Positions 38,088-46,878 of a DNA stretch of 51,257 bases are shown here, one piece after another. Each line of letters starts with the position of its first letter. Positions within the stretch are counted from its first letter, which is position 1. The DNA comes from Gammaproteobacteria bacterium (GTDB taxonomy: Bacteria > Pseudomonadota > Gammaproteobacteria > Pseudomonadales > Pseudohongiellaceae). The notes below the pieces were generated by a model that saw nothing but the letters and a program-made list of their open reading frames with translations, was not told the origin of the DNA and did not search any database. Location: assembly GCA_028818225.1 (NCBI GenBank), contig JAPPOG010000017.1:1-51257 (forward strand). Reading direction: 5' to 3'. The position numbers and the translations under genes are program-made.

Positions 38088-38107
38088 CCAATCGATTGGA
38101 GAAGAAA

Positions 38108-40318
38108 GTGATTTTTACAGGACTAGCGAAGGAAAAATCGCGAAGCAATAGCCAGTCAAGCATAAACGGGTGGAGATGGAATGCTTGGCGCAATGCATTG
38201 TTGGGAATTAGTGTCATTGCCCTTCAATCCTGTGCCATGCTCGATCATGAGAGCAGCGCTGCACCAGAGGCCGAGTCTCGCGCCTCTGCGGAACGGGTGA
38301 TAACTGCAGCCACTTCGGCTAACACCGCCAGTGACCCTGAGATCCCCGTCATAGCTGGGACAATTAATGCCGAACAACAGGCTATCATTGAAGCCATCAA
38401 TCGCGATGGCCAATCTTTTCAATACACAGGATTCAGCGAGCAGGTTCCTCAGCCCGAGGTAATCGAGGGTGACGATATTGTCGAGCTCAACTATGAACAG
38501 GCTGACCTGCGCCTGGTGCTGGAAGAACTGGCCAATGCATTAGATATAACAATCGTTCTGGATCCATCCATCGACAATGTCATCAGTATTCGTACCTCTG
38601 CCGATCGGCCATTGCAACGGGATGATATCTGGCCTCTAGTTCGTTTGCTGACTCGAGATGCCGGCATCCTTTTAGAGCAAGTCGGAGACGTATACAACGC
38701 GCGCCGCATTGAGTCTGCGCTTCCAGCGGACATCGTCACTCCTGATTCTATGGAGGGCAACAGCTCCGCAGAAGTCATGCAAGTTACGCCGCTCACATTC
38801 GTTTCCACCGACGCGGTAATACAGGCTATTGAACCATTACTGAATCCAGAAGGCAGTGTTAGCCAATTGGGTAATCGCGATTTACTCATCATTACTGGTT
38901 CTGAATACCAGCTGCAACGAGTTAATCAACTCCTGATGCTCATTGACGCAGATCCTTTTGCAAATCAAGGCATTCGTTTGTACCAGTTGAGTAATGCGAA
39001 TGCTGTCGAGGTGGCAACTGAGCTATCGGAGATCCTGTTGTTAATCGAAGGATCGAGTCCTTCTTACCAGGTAAGGGGCATAGAGCGCATAAACGCCATC
39101 CTTGTTACTGCGCCTGCGATGCGGGGCTTCGAAGAAATATCTCGATGGGTGCAGATTCTTGATGCTGAAAGCCAGGAACAGGTAGAGCAACTGTTTATGT
39201 ACCGGGTTAAAAACCTCGATGCTCTGGAACTTGCTGAAACCCTCTCAACGGTATTTGAGGAAAATGAAGATCCAGTGTTTGCAAACCCTGACGATCTCGG
39301 TGGAGAAGGAGGCATGTTCGCCCCGGCTGCTGGCGAAGCTGACCAAGCTGCTGCAGTGGAAACGGCAATCAGCCAACCGACTTCTGCACCGCCGGGTGCC
39401 GGTGGCGCTGTCTCTGCCGATTTAACAGTTCGCATAGTTGCCGACGTAGCAACCAATAGTCTACTGATTCGTTCAACTGCAAGAGACTATCGGCAATTAC
39501 TGACTACGATTAACCAACTGGATGTCGTTCCCCTGCAAGTAATGGTGAATGCTGTTATTGCACAGATTACCTTGACTGATGACACGCGATTTGGAGTTGA
39601 TTGGAGCCGCATCGCCAATGATGCTTTACTCGACCCGATTTCAACTTCAACGGTCACCGACTTCGCGCCTACCCTAAACGGATTAATGTTTAGTAAGGGA
39701 TTTATCGATGGATCGGCCCGAGTAGAGGCTACTTTGGAGGCGATTGCGCAGAACAACGAAGTGCGCCTGTTAGCGCGGCCCTCATTGACCGTAGGCAACA
39801 ATCAGGAAGGTGAAATCCAGATTGGCGCAGAAGTACCAGTCGAAGCGGGAGAATCTATTAGTGCTGGAGGTTTGTCGACAACCAATATTCAATACAGAGA
39901 TACCGGTATCGGATTATTGATTGAACCGAAGATTAATGAAGACGGTGTGGTTAATCTGCTCATCACGCAAACATTGCGCTCGGTGGATAATAGCGCTTCA
40001 GGGATAAACAATAATCCGGTTTTCAATAACCAGGAAATTACGACGACAGTCGTTGTTAGAGATGGCGATAACATTGTATTGGGCGGCCTGATTCAAACCG
40101 ATAATGAACAACTGAATACTGGTATTCCTCTATTGAATCAATTGCCAGCAGTGGGCAACCTGTTCTCTTATCAGCAGGATAATACGGAACGAAGAGAACT
40201 ATTTATTGTATTACGCCCAGAAATAATTAACCTAAACGATGAAGAAGGTCCGCAATATGCAGAAATTCTGGATCGCTTTGAATTGGCGTCAGAATTGTTT
40301 GAAGATGCCAATATTTAG
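38108..40318 (+). CDS. gspD: Type II secretion secretin, probable lipoprotein
   Basis: Outer-membrane secretin pore of the type II system. From GTG 38108 (GGAG six bases upstream) the protein has 736 residues. A hydrophobic segment ends in IALQSC (Cys42), a plausible lipobox, so the secretin may be lipidated and self-targeting. After a low-complexity linker come the N0 domain (IVELNYEQADLRLVLEEL), N1-N3 KH-like domains, an Asp/Ala/Pro-rich insertion near residue 410, and the C-terminal secretin domain with LLARPSLTVGNNQEGEIQIG, VPVEAGESI and TTVVVRDGDNIVLGGLIQ. An alternative start TTG 38096 adds four residues. It lies between gspF and gspG, unlike the canonical order. Confidence 0.93.
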   Translation: MIFTGLAKEKSRSNSQSSINGWRWNAWRNALLGISVIALQSCAMLDHESSAAPEAESRASAERVITAATSANTASDPEIPVIAGTINAEQQAIIEAINRDGQSFQYTGFSEQVPQPEVIEGDDIVELNYEQADLRLVLEELANALDITIVLDPSIDNVISIRTSADRPLQRDDIWPLVRLLTRDAGILLEQVGDVYNARRIESALPADIVTPDSMEGNSSAEVMQVTPLTFVSTDAVIQAIEPLLNPEGSVSQLGNRDLLIITGSEYQLQRVNQLLMLIDADPFANQGIRLYQLSNANAVEVATELSEILLLIEGSSPSYQVRGIERINAILVTAPAMRGFEEISRWVQILDAESQEQVEQLFMYRVKNLDALELAETLSTVFEENEDPVFANPDDLGGEGGMFAPAAGEADQAAAVETAISQPTSAPPGAGGAVSADLTVRIVADVATNSLLIRSTARDYRQLLTTINQLDVVPLQVMVNAVIAQITLTDDTRFGVDWSRIANDALLDPISTSTVTDFAPTLNGLMFSKGFIDGSARVEATLEAIAQNNEVRLLARPSLTVGNNQEGEIQIGAEVPVEAGESISAGGLSTTNIQYRDTGIGLLIEPKINEDGVVNLLITQTLRSVDNSASGINNNPVFNNQEITTTVVVRDGDNIVLGGLIQTDNEQLNTGIPLLNQLPAVGNLFSYQQDNTERRELFIVLRPEIINLNDEEGPQYAEILDRFELASELFEDANI

Positions 40319-40366
40319 AGTCAGAAACTTAGAGTTTGGCGATCAGAGAAATCTCGAGGCAGAAAG

Positions 40367-40786
40367 ATGACTAAACAACAAATTAAATTCCAAAACCTGC
40401 AATTAGCAAGAGGTTTTACCCTGATAGAAATTCTGGTGGTGATGGCCATTATTGGCATGCTTGCCGTCATGGTTGCACCAAATATATTCAACCAGCAGGC
40501 AGGCGCTCAGCGTGATGCTGCCATGTCTCAAATTTCCAGCCTGGAAGCAGCGCTGGATACCTATCGTTTGGATGTTGGTGAGTATCCTGATTCGCTGGAG
40601 GGTTTGAGAGATAACGATTCCGGCCGGGCTTCATGGAACGGCCCCTATTTGCGCAGGGACATTCCCCTGGATCCCTGGGGCAATGAATTTGTTTATGACT
40701 CAGATGGCCGGGAATTCACTTTATTGTCTTATGGTCCCGATGGTGAACAAGGCGGCGAAGGTGATGACGCCGATATCATCCTCTAG
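40367..40786 (+). CDS. gspG: Type II secretion major pseudopilin
   Basis: Major subunit of the pseudopilus that pushes substrates through the secretin. The 139-residue precursor has a 15-residue positively charged leader, the prepilin peptidase site RGFTLIEILVVMAIIG with Glu5, and a globular domain with YPDSLEGLRD, WNGPYLRRDIPLDPWGN and the C-terminal LLSYGPDGEQGGEGDDADI, a calcium-binding loop typical of GspG. No prepilin peptidase gene is in the window; the shared PilD is presumably elsewhere. It precedes the four minor pseudopilin genes. Confidence 0.96.
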   Translation: MTKQQIKFQNLQLARGFTLIEILVVMAIIGMLAVMVAPNIFNQQAGAQRDAAMSQISSLEAALDTYRLDVGEYPDSLEGLRDNDSGRASWNGPYLRRDIPLDPWGNEFVYDSDGREFTLLSYGPDGEQGGEGDDADIIL

Positions 40787-41270
40787 CATTGCCGTTGGCA
40801 AAAATTCCTTAAGCACCTCGGCAGGATTCACCCTGCTGGAAATTCTCCTGGTGCTTACCATTATTGGCTTGGCCAGCGTGCTGGTTGTTCCTAATGTGGG
40901 GAATCTGGAGGCACGCTCATTCAGCACCCAGCTCAGGCAGGCAAGCACTTTGCTTAACTATGCGCGGCGCACAGCTGTGGTTCAGGGCCAGCCCGCCTCC
41001 ATCGAATTTTATGCCGTACCCATTGAGGAAAGCGAAGCGCTTGCTTCCCGGACTTCAGTCGGTAGCTGGGAAAGTAACGGCGCACAAATAGTGTTTATCG
41101 ACAGCGCGGAGCGCGAAACGGAAGTCGAAGACAAAATCGAGATTACTTTTTTCCCGGAAGGTGGCAGTACTGGCGGGACCTTAATTCTTGCGTTAAATGA
41201 ACGGCAGGAAACTATCAAAATCGATCCTTTCACTGGCAGAGTATCTACTCCAGAGGAAGAAGATGAATAA
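40764..41270 (+). CDS. gspH: Type II secretion minor pseudopilin H
   Basis: Minor pseudopilin, 168 residues. The prepilin site is SAGFTLLEILLVLTIIG with Glu5 after a leader of about 20 residues, followed by the GspH core VVPNVGNLEARSFSTQLRQA and LLNYARRTAVVQGQPASIEF, the latter being typical for H. I chose ATG 40764, giving a 23-base overlap with gspG; the frame could open at 40683 but this would overlap gspG by about 100 bases and give a leader far too long. Confidence 0.9.
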   Translation: MTPISSSSIAVGKNSLSTSAGFTLLEILLVLTIIGLASVLVVPNVGNLEARSFSTQLRQASTLLNYARRTAVVQGQPASIEFYAVPIEESEALASRTSVGSWESNGAQIVFIDSAERETEVEDKIEITFFPEGGSTGGTLILALNERQETIKIDPFTGRVSTPEEEDE

Positions 41271-41658
41271 AGGAAGATTCAACCGGCTGCGGACACAGCG
41301 CGGCTTTACTCTGCTGGAAGTTATTGTTGCCATGGCCATAACAGGGTTTGTGCTTGGCTCATTGTTTTCACTTGTTGGAGGCAGCAAACAACTTTCATGG
41401 CGCTCTGAGGATAGTTTGCACAGGGCTACTAAAGCAAGGGCAGTAACAAACTTTGCGCTGTTACAAAACGAATACAGGGATGTTGAGTTAATCCTTGAAG
41501 ATGAGAGTTGGGACATTGTCGCTATGGATGTGTTGGAAGAACCAGAGCGCAAAACTGAACCCAATATCTATACCTTGCAGGCGTTTGAGATTGTCAATGA
41601 GGAAAGAGATGAATTCATAACAGGCAATCGATGGATTAGACTAAATCTTCCACGGTAA
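41263..41658 (+). CDS. gspI: Type II secretion minor pseudopilin I
   Basis: Minor pseudopilin that initiates the tip complex with J and K. From ATG 41263, preceded by GAGGAAGAAG and overlapping the gspH stop by 8 bases, the product has 131 residues: leader MNKGRFNRLRTQRG, then FTLLEVIVAMAITGFVLGSL with Glu5 and a small globular domain. An earlier in-frame ATG at 41197 lies inside gspH and is less likely. Length agrees with GspI of other systems. Confidence 0.88.
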   Translation: MNKGRFNRLRTQRGFTLLEVIVAMAITGFVLGSLFSLVGGSKQLSWRSEDSLHRATKARAVTNFALLQNEYRDVELILEDESWDIVAMDVLEEPERKTEPNIYTLQAFEIVNEERDEFITGNRWIRLNLPR

Positions 41659-41664
41659 AATCAA

Positions 41665-42333
41665 TTGAAGCAACCTAAAGCAATCACATACATTAAGTAT
41701 TTCGGTTTCACTCTAATCGAAGTAATCCTTGCCCTCGGATTAACTTCGTTATTGCTTGGCTTGTTAAGCACAGGGGTATTCATAGTTGCCGAGGACTGGA
41801 ATAGAAATTCGGATGTCCTGGACCAAAGCCTTGATGAAGCCTTGGCGATCCTGCAGATTGATCGCGCACTGCATGGCGCATTTCCCCACAGTTTTACCAG
41901 CGAAGAGACTCTATCGCGACAGCTATTTTTTACCGGGGAAGATGATTATCTCTCCTGGGTATCTACTGTTTCGCCCCAGCGGGCAGCAGGATTAACGACC
42001 TGGGAATTGTATTCGGTTGCAGATGAAGGGACCTATCTGAATATCGTTCCTGCATTCAGTGATAATCCAAGCCTTAGACTTGAAGAAGCTGAACCGGAAT
42101 TACTGTTTCCCGGTTATGAAGTAGAGTTTAGCTATCTTTATGAAGATCTCAATGAAAACAAAGTTTGGAGTGAAGTGTGGGAAGCCCAGGAACTACTCAG
42201 CTTACCTCTGGCGGTCTATGCACGCTTTGTACCAGAAGACGATGAAAAAGAAGTATTGGAAATCGTGGCACGAATTCGCAACAACACGCATCGCAGCATT
42301 CAACCTAATGAATTAGAAATACAAGATTTATGA
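41665..42333 (+). CDS. gspJ: Type II secretion minor pseudopilin J
   Basis: Minor pseudopilin of the I-J-K tip. The 222-residue product begins at TTG 41665, six bases after gspI, with the leader KQPKAITYIKYFG and the helix FTLIEVILALGLTSLLLGLL (Glu5 present). The globular domain contains the acidic region FSYLYEDLNENKVWSEVWEA, and LPLAVYARFV near the end as in GspJ. No clear ribosome site precedes the TTG, so translation may depend on coupling to gspI. It overlaps gspK by four bases. Confidence 0.88.
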   Translation: MKQPKAITYIKYFGFTLIEVILALGLTSLLLGLLSTGVFIVAEDWNRNSDVLDQSLDEALAILQIDRALHGAFPHSFTSEETLSRQLFFTGEDDYLSWVSTVSPQRAAGLTTWELYSVADEGTYLNIVPAFSDNPSLRLEEAEPELLFPGYEVEFSYLYEDLNENKVWSEVWEAQELLSLPLAVYARFVPEDDEKEVLEIVARIRNNTHRSIQPNELEIQDL

Positions 42334-43421
42334 AAAGGCAGGCTGGCTCAGTCATCATTATTGTACTTTGGACGGCAGTTCTCTTAACTGTCCTGGTTAC
42401 TGCTATGGCGAGCAAGGTGCGCTTATCGGCTCAAACTGTCATCCATAATCAAGAAGCCAGTATGTCCTGGGCAACGCTTATGGGCGCGGTTAATCAGACA
42501 GAAATGGAATTAATGCTGGACCGAATGCCGCGGCCGATTGATGAGGACTTGCAACGCACCGCCGATGGAGCTACCAGAACCCCGGCATATCGATTTAATG
42601 GTCAGCCTGCAGAGTTGCATTATCCGCTGGGCGAAAACATCACGGTGCGTATATTCGATCATGCCGGAAAAATAAACTTGAATCGTATACCGCGGCGCAA
42701 TATGCAGTTACTTATCGAGAAACGCCTGGGTGGACAACAGGCAGACCCTGAAGAAGTACAGGATTTACTCACTGCCTGGACCGATTGGACTGATCTAAAC
42801 GATCTGGAAGGACTGAACGGCGCGGAAAGAGATTACTACGAATCTCTCGAACAACCCTATACTCCCAGAAATAACCCCGAGCTGGATACGGTTGAGGAGA
42901 TTCTTCACATCAGGGGATTTGCCGAACTATTTGAGGGAGTGAATCTTGAAGCAGCATTCACTATTTATGGAAACACCAGAACTGTGAACTTAAATCTGGC
43001 TACCAGGGAAGCCATGGAGCTCTTGCCGGGATTGGATGAGGAGTTGATCGAAAATATCCTAGCTTACCGTGAACTGGACGAATTGAATAATCGAGCGGAA
43101 ATTGCCGAAATTGTTCCTTTCGAAGAATTACAGGAACTGTCACCCTGGGTTGGCAACAATACCTCAAATTTTTACAGCGTCTTCGTCTATGAAAACATCG
43201 AAGTCGATGAAGAAACTTTGCAAACCCTTGCGGAAAAGGAATTTCCCAATCTCGACCTGGTGCAACAAGCCTATATGGAAATAGTTGAGGTGCGGGGATT
43301 TAGTGAATTGCCCAATATACATCGGATCGACCCCTATGGCCGACTGCCTGATACCGGGCCACCACGGGTATACGAAGAAGATTATTTATTCGATATACCC
43401 TCCGGCTTTAGCGTTGATTAA
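42330..43421 (+). CDS. gspK: Type II secretion minor pseudopilin K
   Basis: Largest minor pseudopilin, caps the tip; 363 residues. The short leader MKRQAG is followed by SVIIIVLWTAVLLTVLVTAM, which lacks Glu5 as is usual in GspK. The globular part has the NLNRIPRRNMQLLIEK region, TDWTDLNDLEGLNGAERDYY and NPELDTVEEILHIRGF, then a helix-hairpin-helix-like TVNLNLATREAMELLPG, all family features. ATGA overlap with gspJ. The last gene of the operon; its end overlaps the convergent Wzt-type gene by 14 bases. Confidence 0.92.
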   Translation: MKRQAGSVIIIVLWTAVLLTVLVTAMASKVRLSAQTVIHNQEASMSWATLMGAVNQTEMELMLDRMPRPIDEDLQRTADGATRTPAYRFNGQPAELHYPLGENITVRIFDHAGKINLNRIPRRNMQLLIEKRLGGQQADPEEVQDLLTAWTDWTDLNDLEGLNGAERDYYESLEQPYTPRNNPELDTVEEILHIRGFAELFEGVNLEAAFTIYGNTRTVNLNLATREAMELLPGLDEELIENILAYRELDELNNRAEIAEIVPFEELQELSPWVGNNTSNFYSVFVYENIEVDEETLQTLAEKEFPNLDLVQQAYMEIVEVRGFSELPNIHRIDPYGRLPDTGPPRVYEEDYLFDIPSGFSVD

Positions 43422-44625
43422 CTTCCCATTCTGATTGCATCAACAAGGGTCCAACCCCTTTGTTGGCTCCAATATGGAGCTGCTTGCTGAATTTAGTTTC
43501 GTACCACAGCAGACCACTCTTATCAGCTAACCCTCCAAGTACATAAAAGTCACCGACGCGCATAGCCAGGTTTCTTACAGTTAAAGAGACCGTAAACTTA
43601 TCGCCTTTATGGAAGGGGCCTTTTTCGATATGCTCAATGTCTGTAGTTAAAAAAGAGGCGACTGGCTCCTCGGCAGATTTCATAAAAGCGAATCCAAAAT
43701 TGCCTTCGATTCCGTCAGCCAACACTTCCACTTCCATTTCCAAAACTACATCTTCCAGCGGTGTCAGGGATGACAATTCGACACCCGCCGGAGATTTCAC
43801 CGAAAGAGAATTAATTCTGCAATCCTGAACTTTTGGTTCTTCGGAGGTACTGACTGGATCATCTTCATGGGGCATGTCTTCACGAATGCTGTGATAAACC
43901 TTCTTGCTGTTGCAGTAGTCCTCATAGTGACCAACCACCTTGTCGCTGTCCCCCATTTCCTGAATCTTGCCCTTATCGATCCAAATGGCCGTATCGCACA
44001 GTTCCTGTATGTGAAACATTGAGTGGCTACAGAACACCATGGTTTTCTGTTGTTCCCGGAATTCATTCATGCGCTGCACACATTTCTTCTGAAATGCCAT
44101 ATCCCCAACCGAGAGTGCTTCGTCGATAACCAGGATGTCCGGTCGCACCATGGTGGCAATGGAAAAGGCAAGACGTACAAACATACCGGAGGAATAGGTT
44201 TTTACCGGGCGGTCGATAAAATAGTCCAGTTCCGAAAATTCGATGATGTCATTCTCTATTTCAGGAATGTTTTCATCGGGAACACCTAACAAAGCTGCAT
44301 TCAGGTAGATATTTTTGCGACCAGTGAATTCCGGATGAAAGCCCGCGCCTAATTCCAGTAGCGCCGCTACCTGACCTTGCAACTGCACGTCGCCGCTGGT
44401 TGGTTGCAGGATACCTACCAGTAACTTGAGCAGCGTCGATTTGCCCGCGCCATTGTCACCAATAATACCCAGGCTTTTCCCGTCCGGTACGGCGAAAGAA
44501 ATATCACTCAAGACGTGATAAACCTTATGCCTTGACTTGCGCAGAATTATTTCTGCCAAGCGATCCTGTGGCTTATCGTAAATTTTGAAATCCTTGTACA
44601 GGTTGTTAACGGTAATGCGTGTCAT
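43408..44625 (-). CDS. wzt: Polysaccharide ABC exporter ATPase, Wzt type with C-terminal domain
   Basis: ATPase for export of O-antigen or capsule chains. Walker A is IIGDNGAGKSTLLKLLVG, followed by ALLELGAGFHPEFTGRKNIY (the exporter-specific block), a shortened signature TYSSGMFVRLAFSIA and Walker B PDILVIDEALSVGD. The C-terminal 160 residues after about position 245 form an extra beta-rich domain, as in Wzt proteins that recognise a modified chain end before export. I start at ATG 44625 (AGGGG upstream) rather than GTG 44658, which has no ribosome site. Partner permease gene lies 19 bases upstream. Confidence 0.9.
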   Translation of the reverse strand: MTRITVNNLYKDFKIYDKPQDRLAEIILRKSRHKVYHVLSDISFAVPDGKSLGIIGDNGAGKSTLLKLLVGILQPTSGDVQLQGQVAALLELGAGFHPEFTGRKNIYLNAALLGVPDENIPEIENDIIEFSELDYFIDRPVKTYSSGMFVRLAFSIATMVRPDILVIDEALSVGDMAFQKKCVQRMNEFREQQKTMVFCSHSMFHIQELCDTAIWIDKGKIQEMGDSDKVVGHYEDYCNSKKVYHSIREDMPHEDDPVSTSEEPKVQDCRINSLSVKSPAGVELSSLTPLEDVVLEMEVEVLADGIEGNFGFAFMKSAEEPVASFLTTDIEHIEKGPFHKGDKFTVSLTVRNLAMRVGDFYVLGGLADKSGLLWYETKFSKQLHIGANKGVGPLLMQSEWEVNQR

Positions 44626-44644
44626 CGAATTGCTGCGCCCCTGA

Positions 44645-45451
44645 TTACAGTACGTCACCGAATGCGTGTTTTATGCGCATAAACAACCAACCACCGATCA
44701 GGTAACTGATAAGTGATACTGGAATAATGATTTGCAGATTCACCAGGGAGATACTCTCAAACAGAATAATGTCTCGATAGAGGCTGACGAAACTGTGCAT
44801 TGGATTGAACAAAAAAAGCTCCCTCACGGTTTCACTTTCTATTATTGAAACCGGATAGATTATAGGCGTCAGAAAAAACCAGAGCGTTATCAACAGCGCC
44901 ACCAGTTGTTGTAAGTCTCTCAGGAAAACACAGAAGGCAGACAGAATCGCCACTAATCCCATGGTAAATAGAAACTGCAAAAAGAAAATCACTGGAATCA
45001 GTAGCCAGAGCAATGACAGATAGCCCTGTAGCACCAGGTAAAGCAAGAGCAACCCAAAACCAATGACATGAGTTAAATAGGGAACCACTGTTCCGACTAT
45101 TGGCAGTAATTGCACCGGAAACATCACCTTCGTTATCAAGGGCGCTTTCTCCAATAGTAGCCCCGGAGATTTACTAATCGCTTCGGCGAAGGCAAACCAG
45201 GGCAGGTAACCTATCATCATAAAAATTACAAACTGCGTTTCTCCAAACTCGGGCAAGGCACGCATTTGGAAGACATAGCCAAATACAAAAGAGTAGATGA
45301 TGAGATTGACGATGGGCGTCAGGAATAGCCAGAAAACACCTGCTATAGAAGCCGTAAACTGCACAAAAAAATCTTGCCTGGTGAAATTATTGAACAGGCG
45401 CGCGCTGTGGAAAGGTGATTTGATCCAGTCAGATATTAGTTTAAAAAACAT
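44645..45451 (-). CDS. wzm: Polysaccharide ABC exporter permease, Wzm type
   Basis: ABC-2 family membrane subunit that with Wzt exports lipid-linked polysaccharide. The 268-residue product has about six hydrophobic helices, the N-terminal block LFNNFTRQDFFVQFTASIAGVF-like sequence (residues 20-41), LLITLWFFLTPIIYPVSIIE and FLFNPMHSFVSLYRDIILFE, conserved in O-antigen and teichoic-acid permeases. Translation of wzm is directly followed by wzt. No glycosyltransferase gene is present in the window, so the exported polymer is not known. Divergent from the deacetylase gene. Confidence 0.9.
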   Translation of the reverse strand: MFFKLISDWIKSPFHSARLFNNFTRQDFFVQFTASIAGVFWLFLTPIVNLIIYSFVFGYVFQMRALPEFGETQFVIFMMIGYLPWFAFAEAISKSPGLLLEKAPLITKVMFPVQLLPIVGTVVPYLTHVIGFGLLLLYLVLQGYLSLLWLLIPVIFFLQFLFTMGLVAILSAFCVFLRDLQQLVALLITLWFFLTPIIYPVSIIESETVRELFLFNPMHSFVSLYRDIILFESISLVNLQIIIPVSLISYLIGGWLFMRIKHAFGDVL

Positions 45452-45603
45452 TGATTGGCCGGCAAGATAAAGTGCATTGGTTTTAGCGCGCTTAAGGCTG
45501 CGAATTTAACCATGAATCAAGCGAAAAAACTAAAAATATCCATGGATAGCTTATATACTTCAGCTTTCCTCTATCCCCATTACATTAGGCAGCTATTCCA
45601 ATC

Positions 45604-46332
45604 ATGCTGAATCCTGAGCATGTACTGATTCCTTTTCAGGTTTCTCCCCTACCTCCTGGTCCCTGGTTGGTTTTTGCTCCCCATGCAGACGACGAAACCT
45701 TTGGTATGGGTGGAAGCATTCTCAAAGCGAAGAATGAGGGGATTGACGTTCACCTAGTTATTCTGACCGATGGCTCTCTTGGGGGCGATCAAATCAATCT
45801 TGTTGAAATACGGAAGAGAGAAGCTGAGAAAGTTTCTAAAATATTAGGCTTAAAGTCTTTAAACTTTTGGGATGAGCCAGACCGAGCGCTAGCTCACAGT
45901 CAAATAACTATCAAAAAAGCACATCAAGCTATTCTGGATATTAAGCCAGCAACAGTCTATTTTCCGGGCCCTTTAGAAATACATCCGGATCACAGAACAA
46001 CGGCTTTTATTATTTGGGATGCCTTACAAAGGGCGAGGCAGGAAAACATTTGTCCAGAGCCAATATCTTATGAAATTAGCGTTCAAAACCCAATTAATAT
46101 GCTAATCAATATTTCAGACGAGATTAAAACTAAGAAAAAAGCAATGAATCTGTATGTCAGCCAGAATGGGCAAAATAACTATTCAGAGTTGGTATTAGCT
46201 TTAGACAAAGGCAGAACCTTTTCTTTACCCAATAAAGTAAGATTTGCCGAGGGGTTTTTCCGGTACCAGATCAAGGACCTTGATCTAAGTTTAAGAGAGA
46301 TTACAAAGTTGGTTATAGATTTATATCTATAG
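45604..46332 (+). CDS. PIG-L/LmbE family deacetylase
   Basis: Zinc-dependent deacetylase of the LmbE fold, whose members remove acetyl groups from N-acetylglucosamine-containing lipids, small thiols or glycans. The 242-residue protein shows the metal-binding motif APHADDE (residues 25-31) and HPDH (127-130), with LVILTDGS and EIRKREAEKVSKILG between. No signal peptide; it is likely cytoplasmic. It stands alone, divergent from wzm and convergent with the T1SS operon. A role in modifying a surface saccharide is a guess from its neighbours. Base composition looks more AT-rich than the flanking core genes. Confidence 0.88.
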   Translation: MLNPEHVLIPFQVSPLPPGPWLVFAPHADDETFGMGGSILKAKNEGIDVHLVILTDGSLGGDQINLVEIRKREAEKVSKILGLKSLNFWDEPDRALAHSQITIKKAHQAILDIKPATVYFPGPLEIHPDHRTTAFIIWDALQRARQENICPEPISYEISVQNPINMLINISDEIKTKKKAMNLYVSQNGQNNYSELVLALDKGRTFSLPNKVRFAEGFFRYQIKDLDLSLREITKLVIDLYL

Positions 46333-46353
46333 AAAGCTTTTGAAAATATATGC

Positions 46354-46872
46354 TTAATGAATCGTGTTTATAGTCACTTGCTTAGTTGAGCTGTAATCGT
46401 TCAACTTCTGAGGCCAAAGGGATGCAGGCCAACCGGCCCTCTGCCAAAGTGTATAAAGAATCTCTAGCCATTGTCTTAGTTCGGAAATAGATAAAAACAT
46501 ACTAGCGCATGATTTATTGCCCGATTTTAGAACAAGGGTAAGGTCGCATTGTCCAAATTTTATATCAACTTCTGTTATTAATACTGGTTTGAATTTTTTT
46601 TCAATTTTAACGTCGGATTCCGCAGGGAAATGCTTGCAATTGGTTTCGAAATCTTTATCGGATTCAGAATAACTGGCGTCTGCGCCTTTCGGCGCACCGC
46701 CCGATTGCGGTGATCCTAGTTCTATTTTCTTACTCAAGTTGGTGACTAGGCGGGTTAACAATCGCTGCGTCATCCAAAACGCTAATAATTCATCTTCATT
46801 AGTTAAGGCACTTAGTTTAAATCGGTCTTCTGATTCAATATACTCTGACGTAATCGTTTTTAAACTTTGCAT
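46354..46872 (-). CDS. Uncharacterised protein downstream of the type I secretion genes
   Basis: I do not recognise this 172-residue protein. It has no signal peptide or membrane segment and looks cytoplasmic. The N-terminal part contains SEDRFKLSALTNEDELLAFW then MTQRLLTRLVTNLSKKIE (about residues 13-51), which reads as two strands and a helix. A low-complexity linker (Ser/Gly/Asp/Lys, about 52-87) follows, then PVLITEVDIKFGQCDLTLVL and a C-terminal helix LSISELRQWLEILYTLWQRA with WPASLWPQ. It begins six bases after the TolC-type gene in the same reverse-strand operon, so it probably takes part in or is regulated with type I secretion. It could be a chaperone or accessory protein; that is inference. 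Confidence 0.75.
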   Translation of the reverse strand: MQSLKTITSEYIESEDRFKLSALTNEDELLAFWMTQRLLTRLVTNLSKKIELGSPQSGGAPKGADASYSESDKDFETNCKHFPAESDVKIEKKFKPVLITEVDIKFGQCDLTLVLKSGNKSCASMFLSISELRQWLEILYTLWQRAGWPASLWPQKLNDYSSTKQVTINTIH

Positions 46873-46878
46873 AAAAAC

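Noticed and set aside
40683..40764. Long gspH frame from 40683
   Set aside because: It would overlap gspG by about 100 bases and produce a prepilin leader of more than 45 residues.
44625..44658. GTG start of wzt at 44658
   Set aside because: No ribosome site; the later ATG has AGGGG upstream and fits the family N-terminus better.
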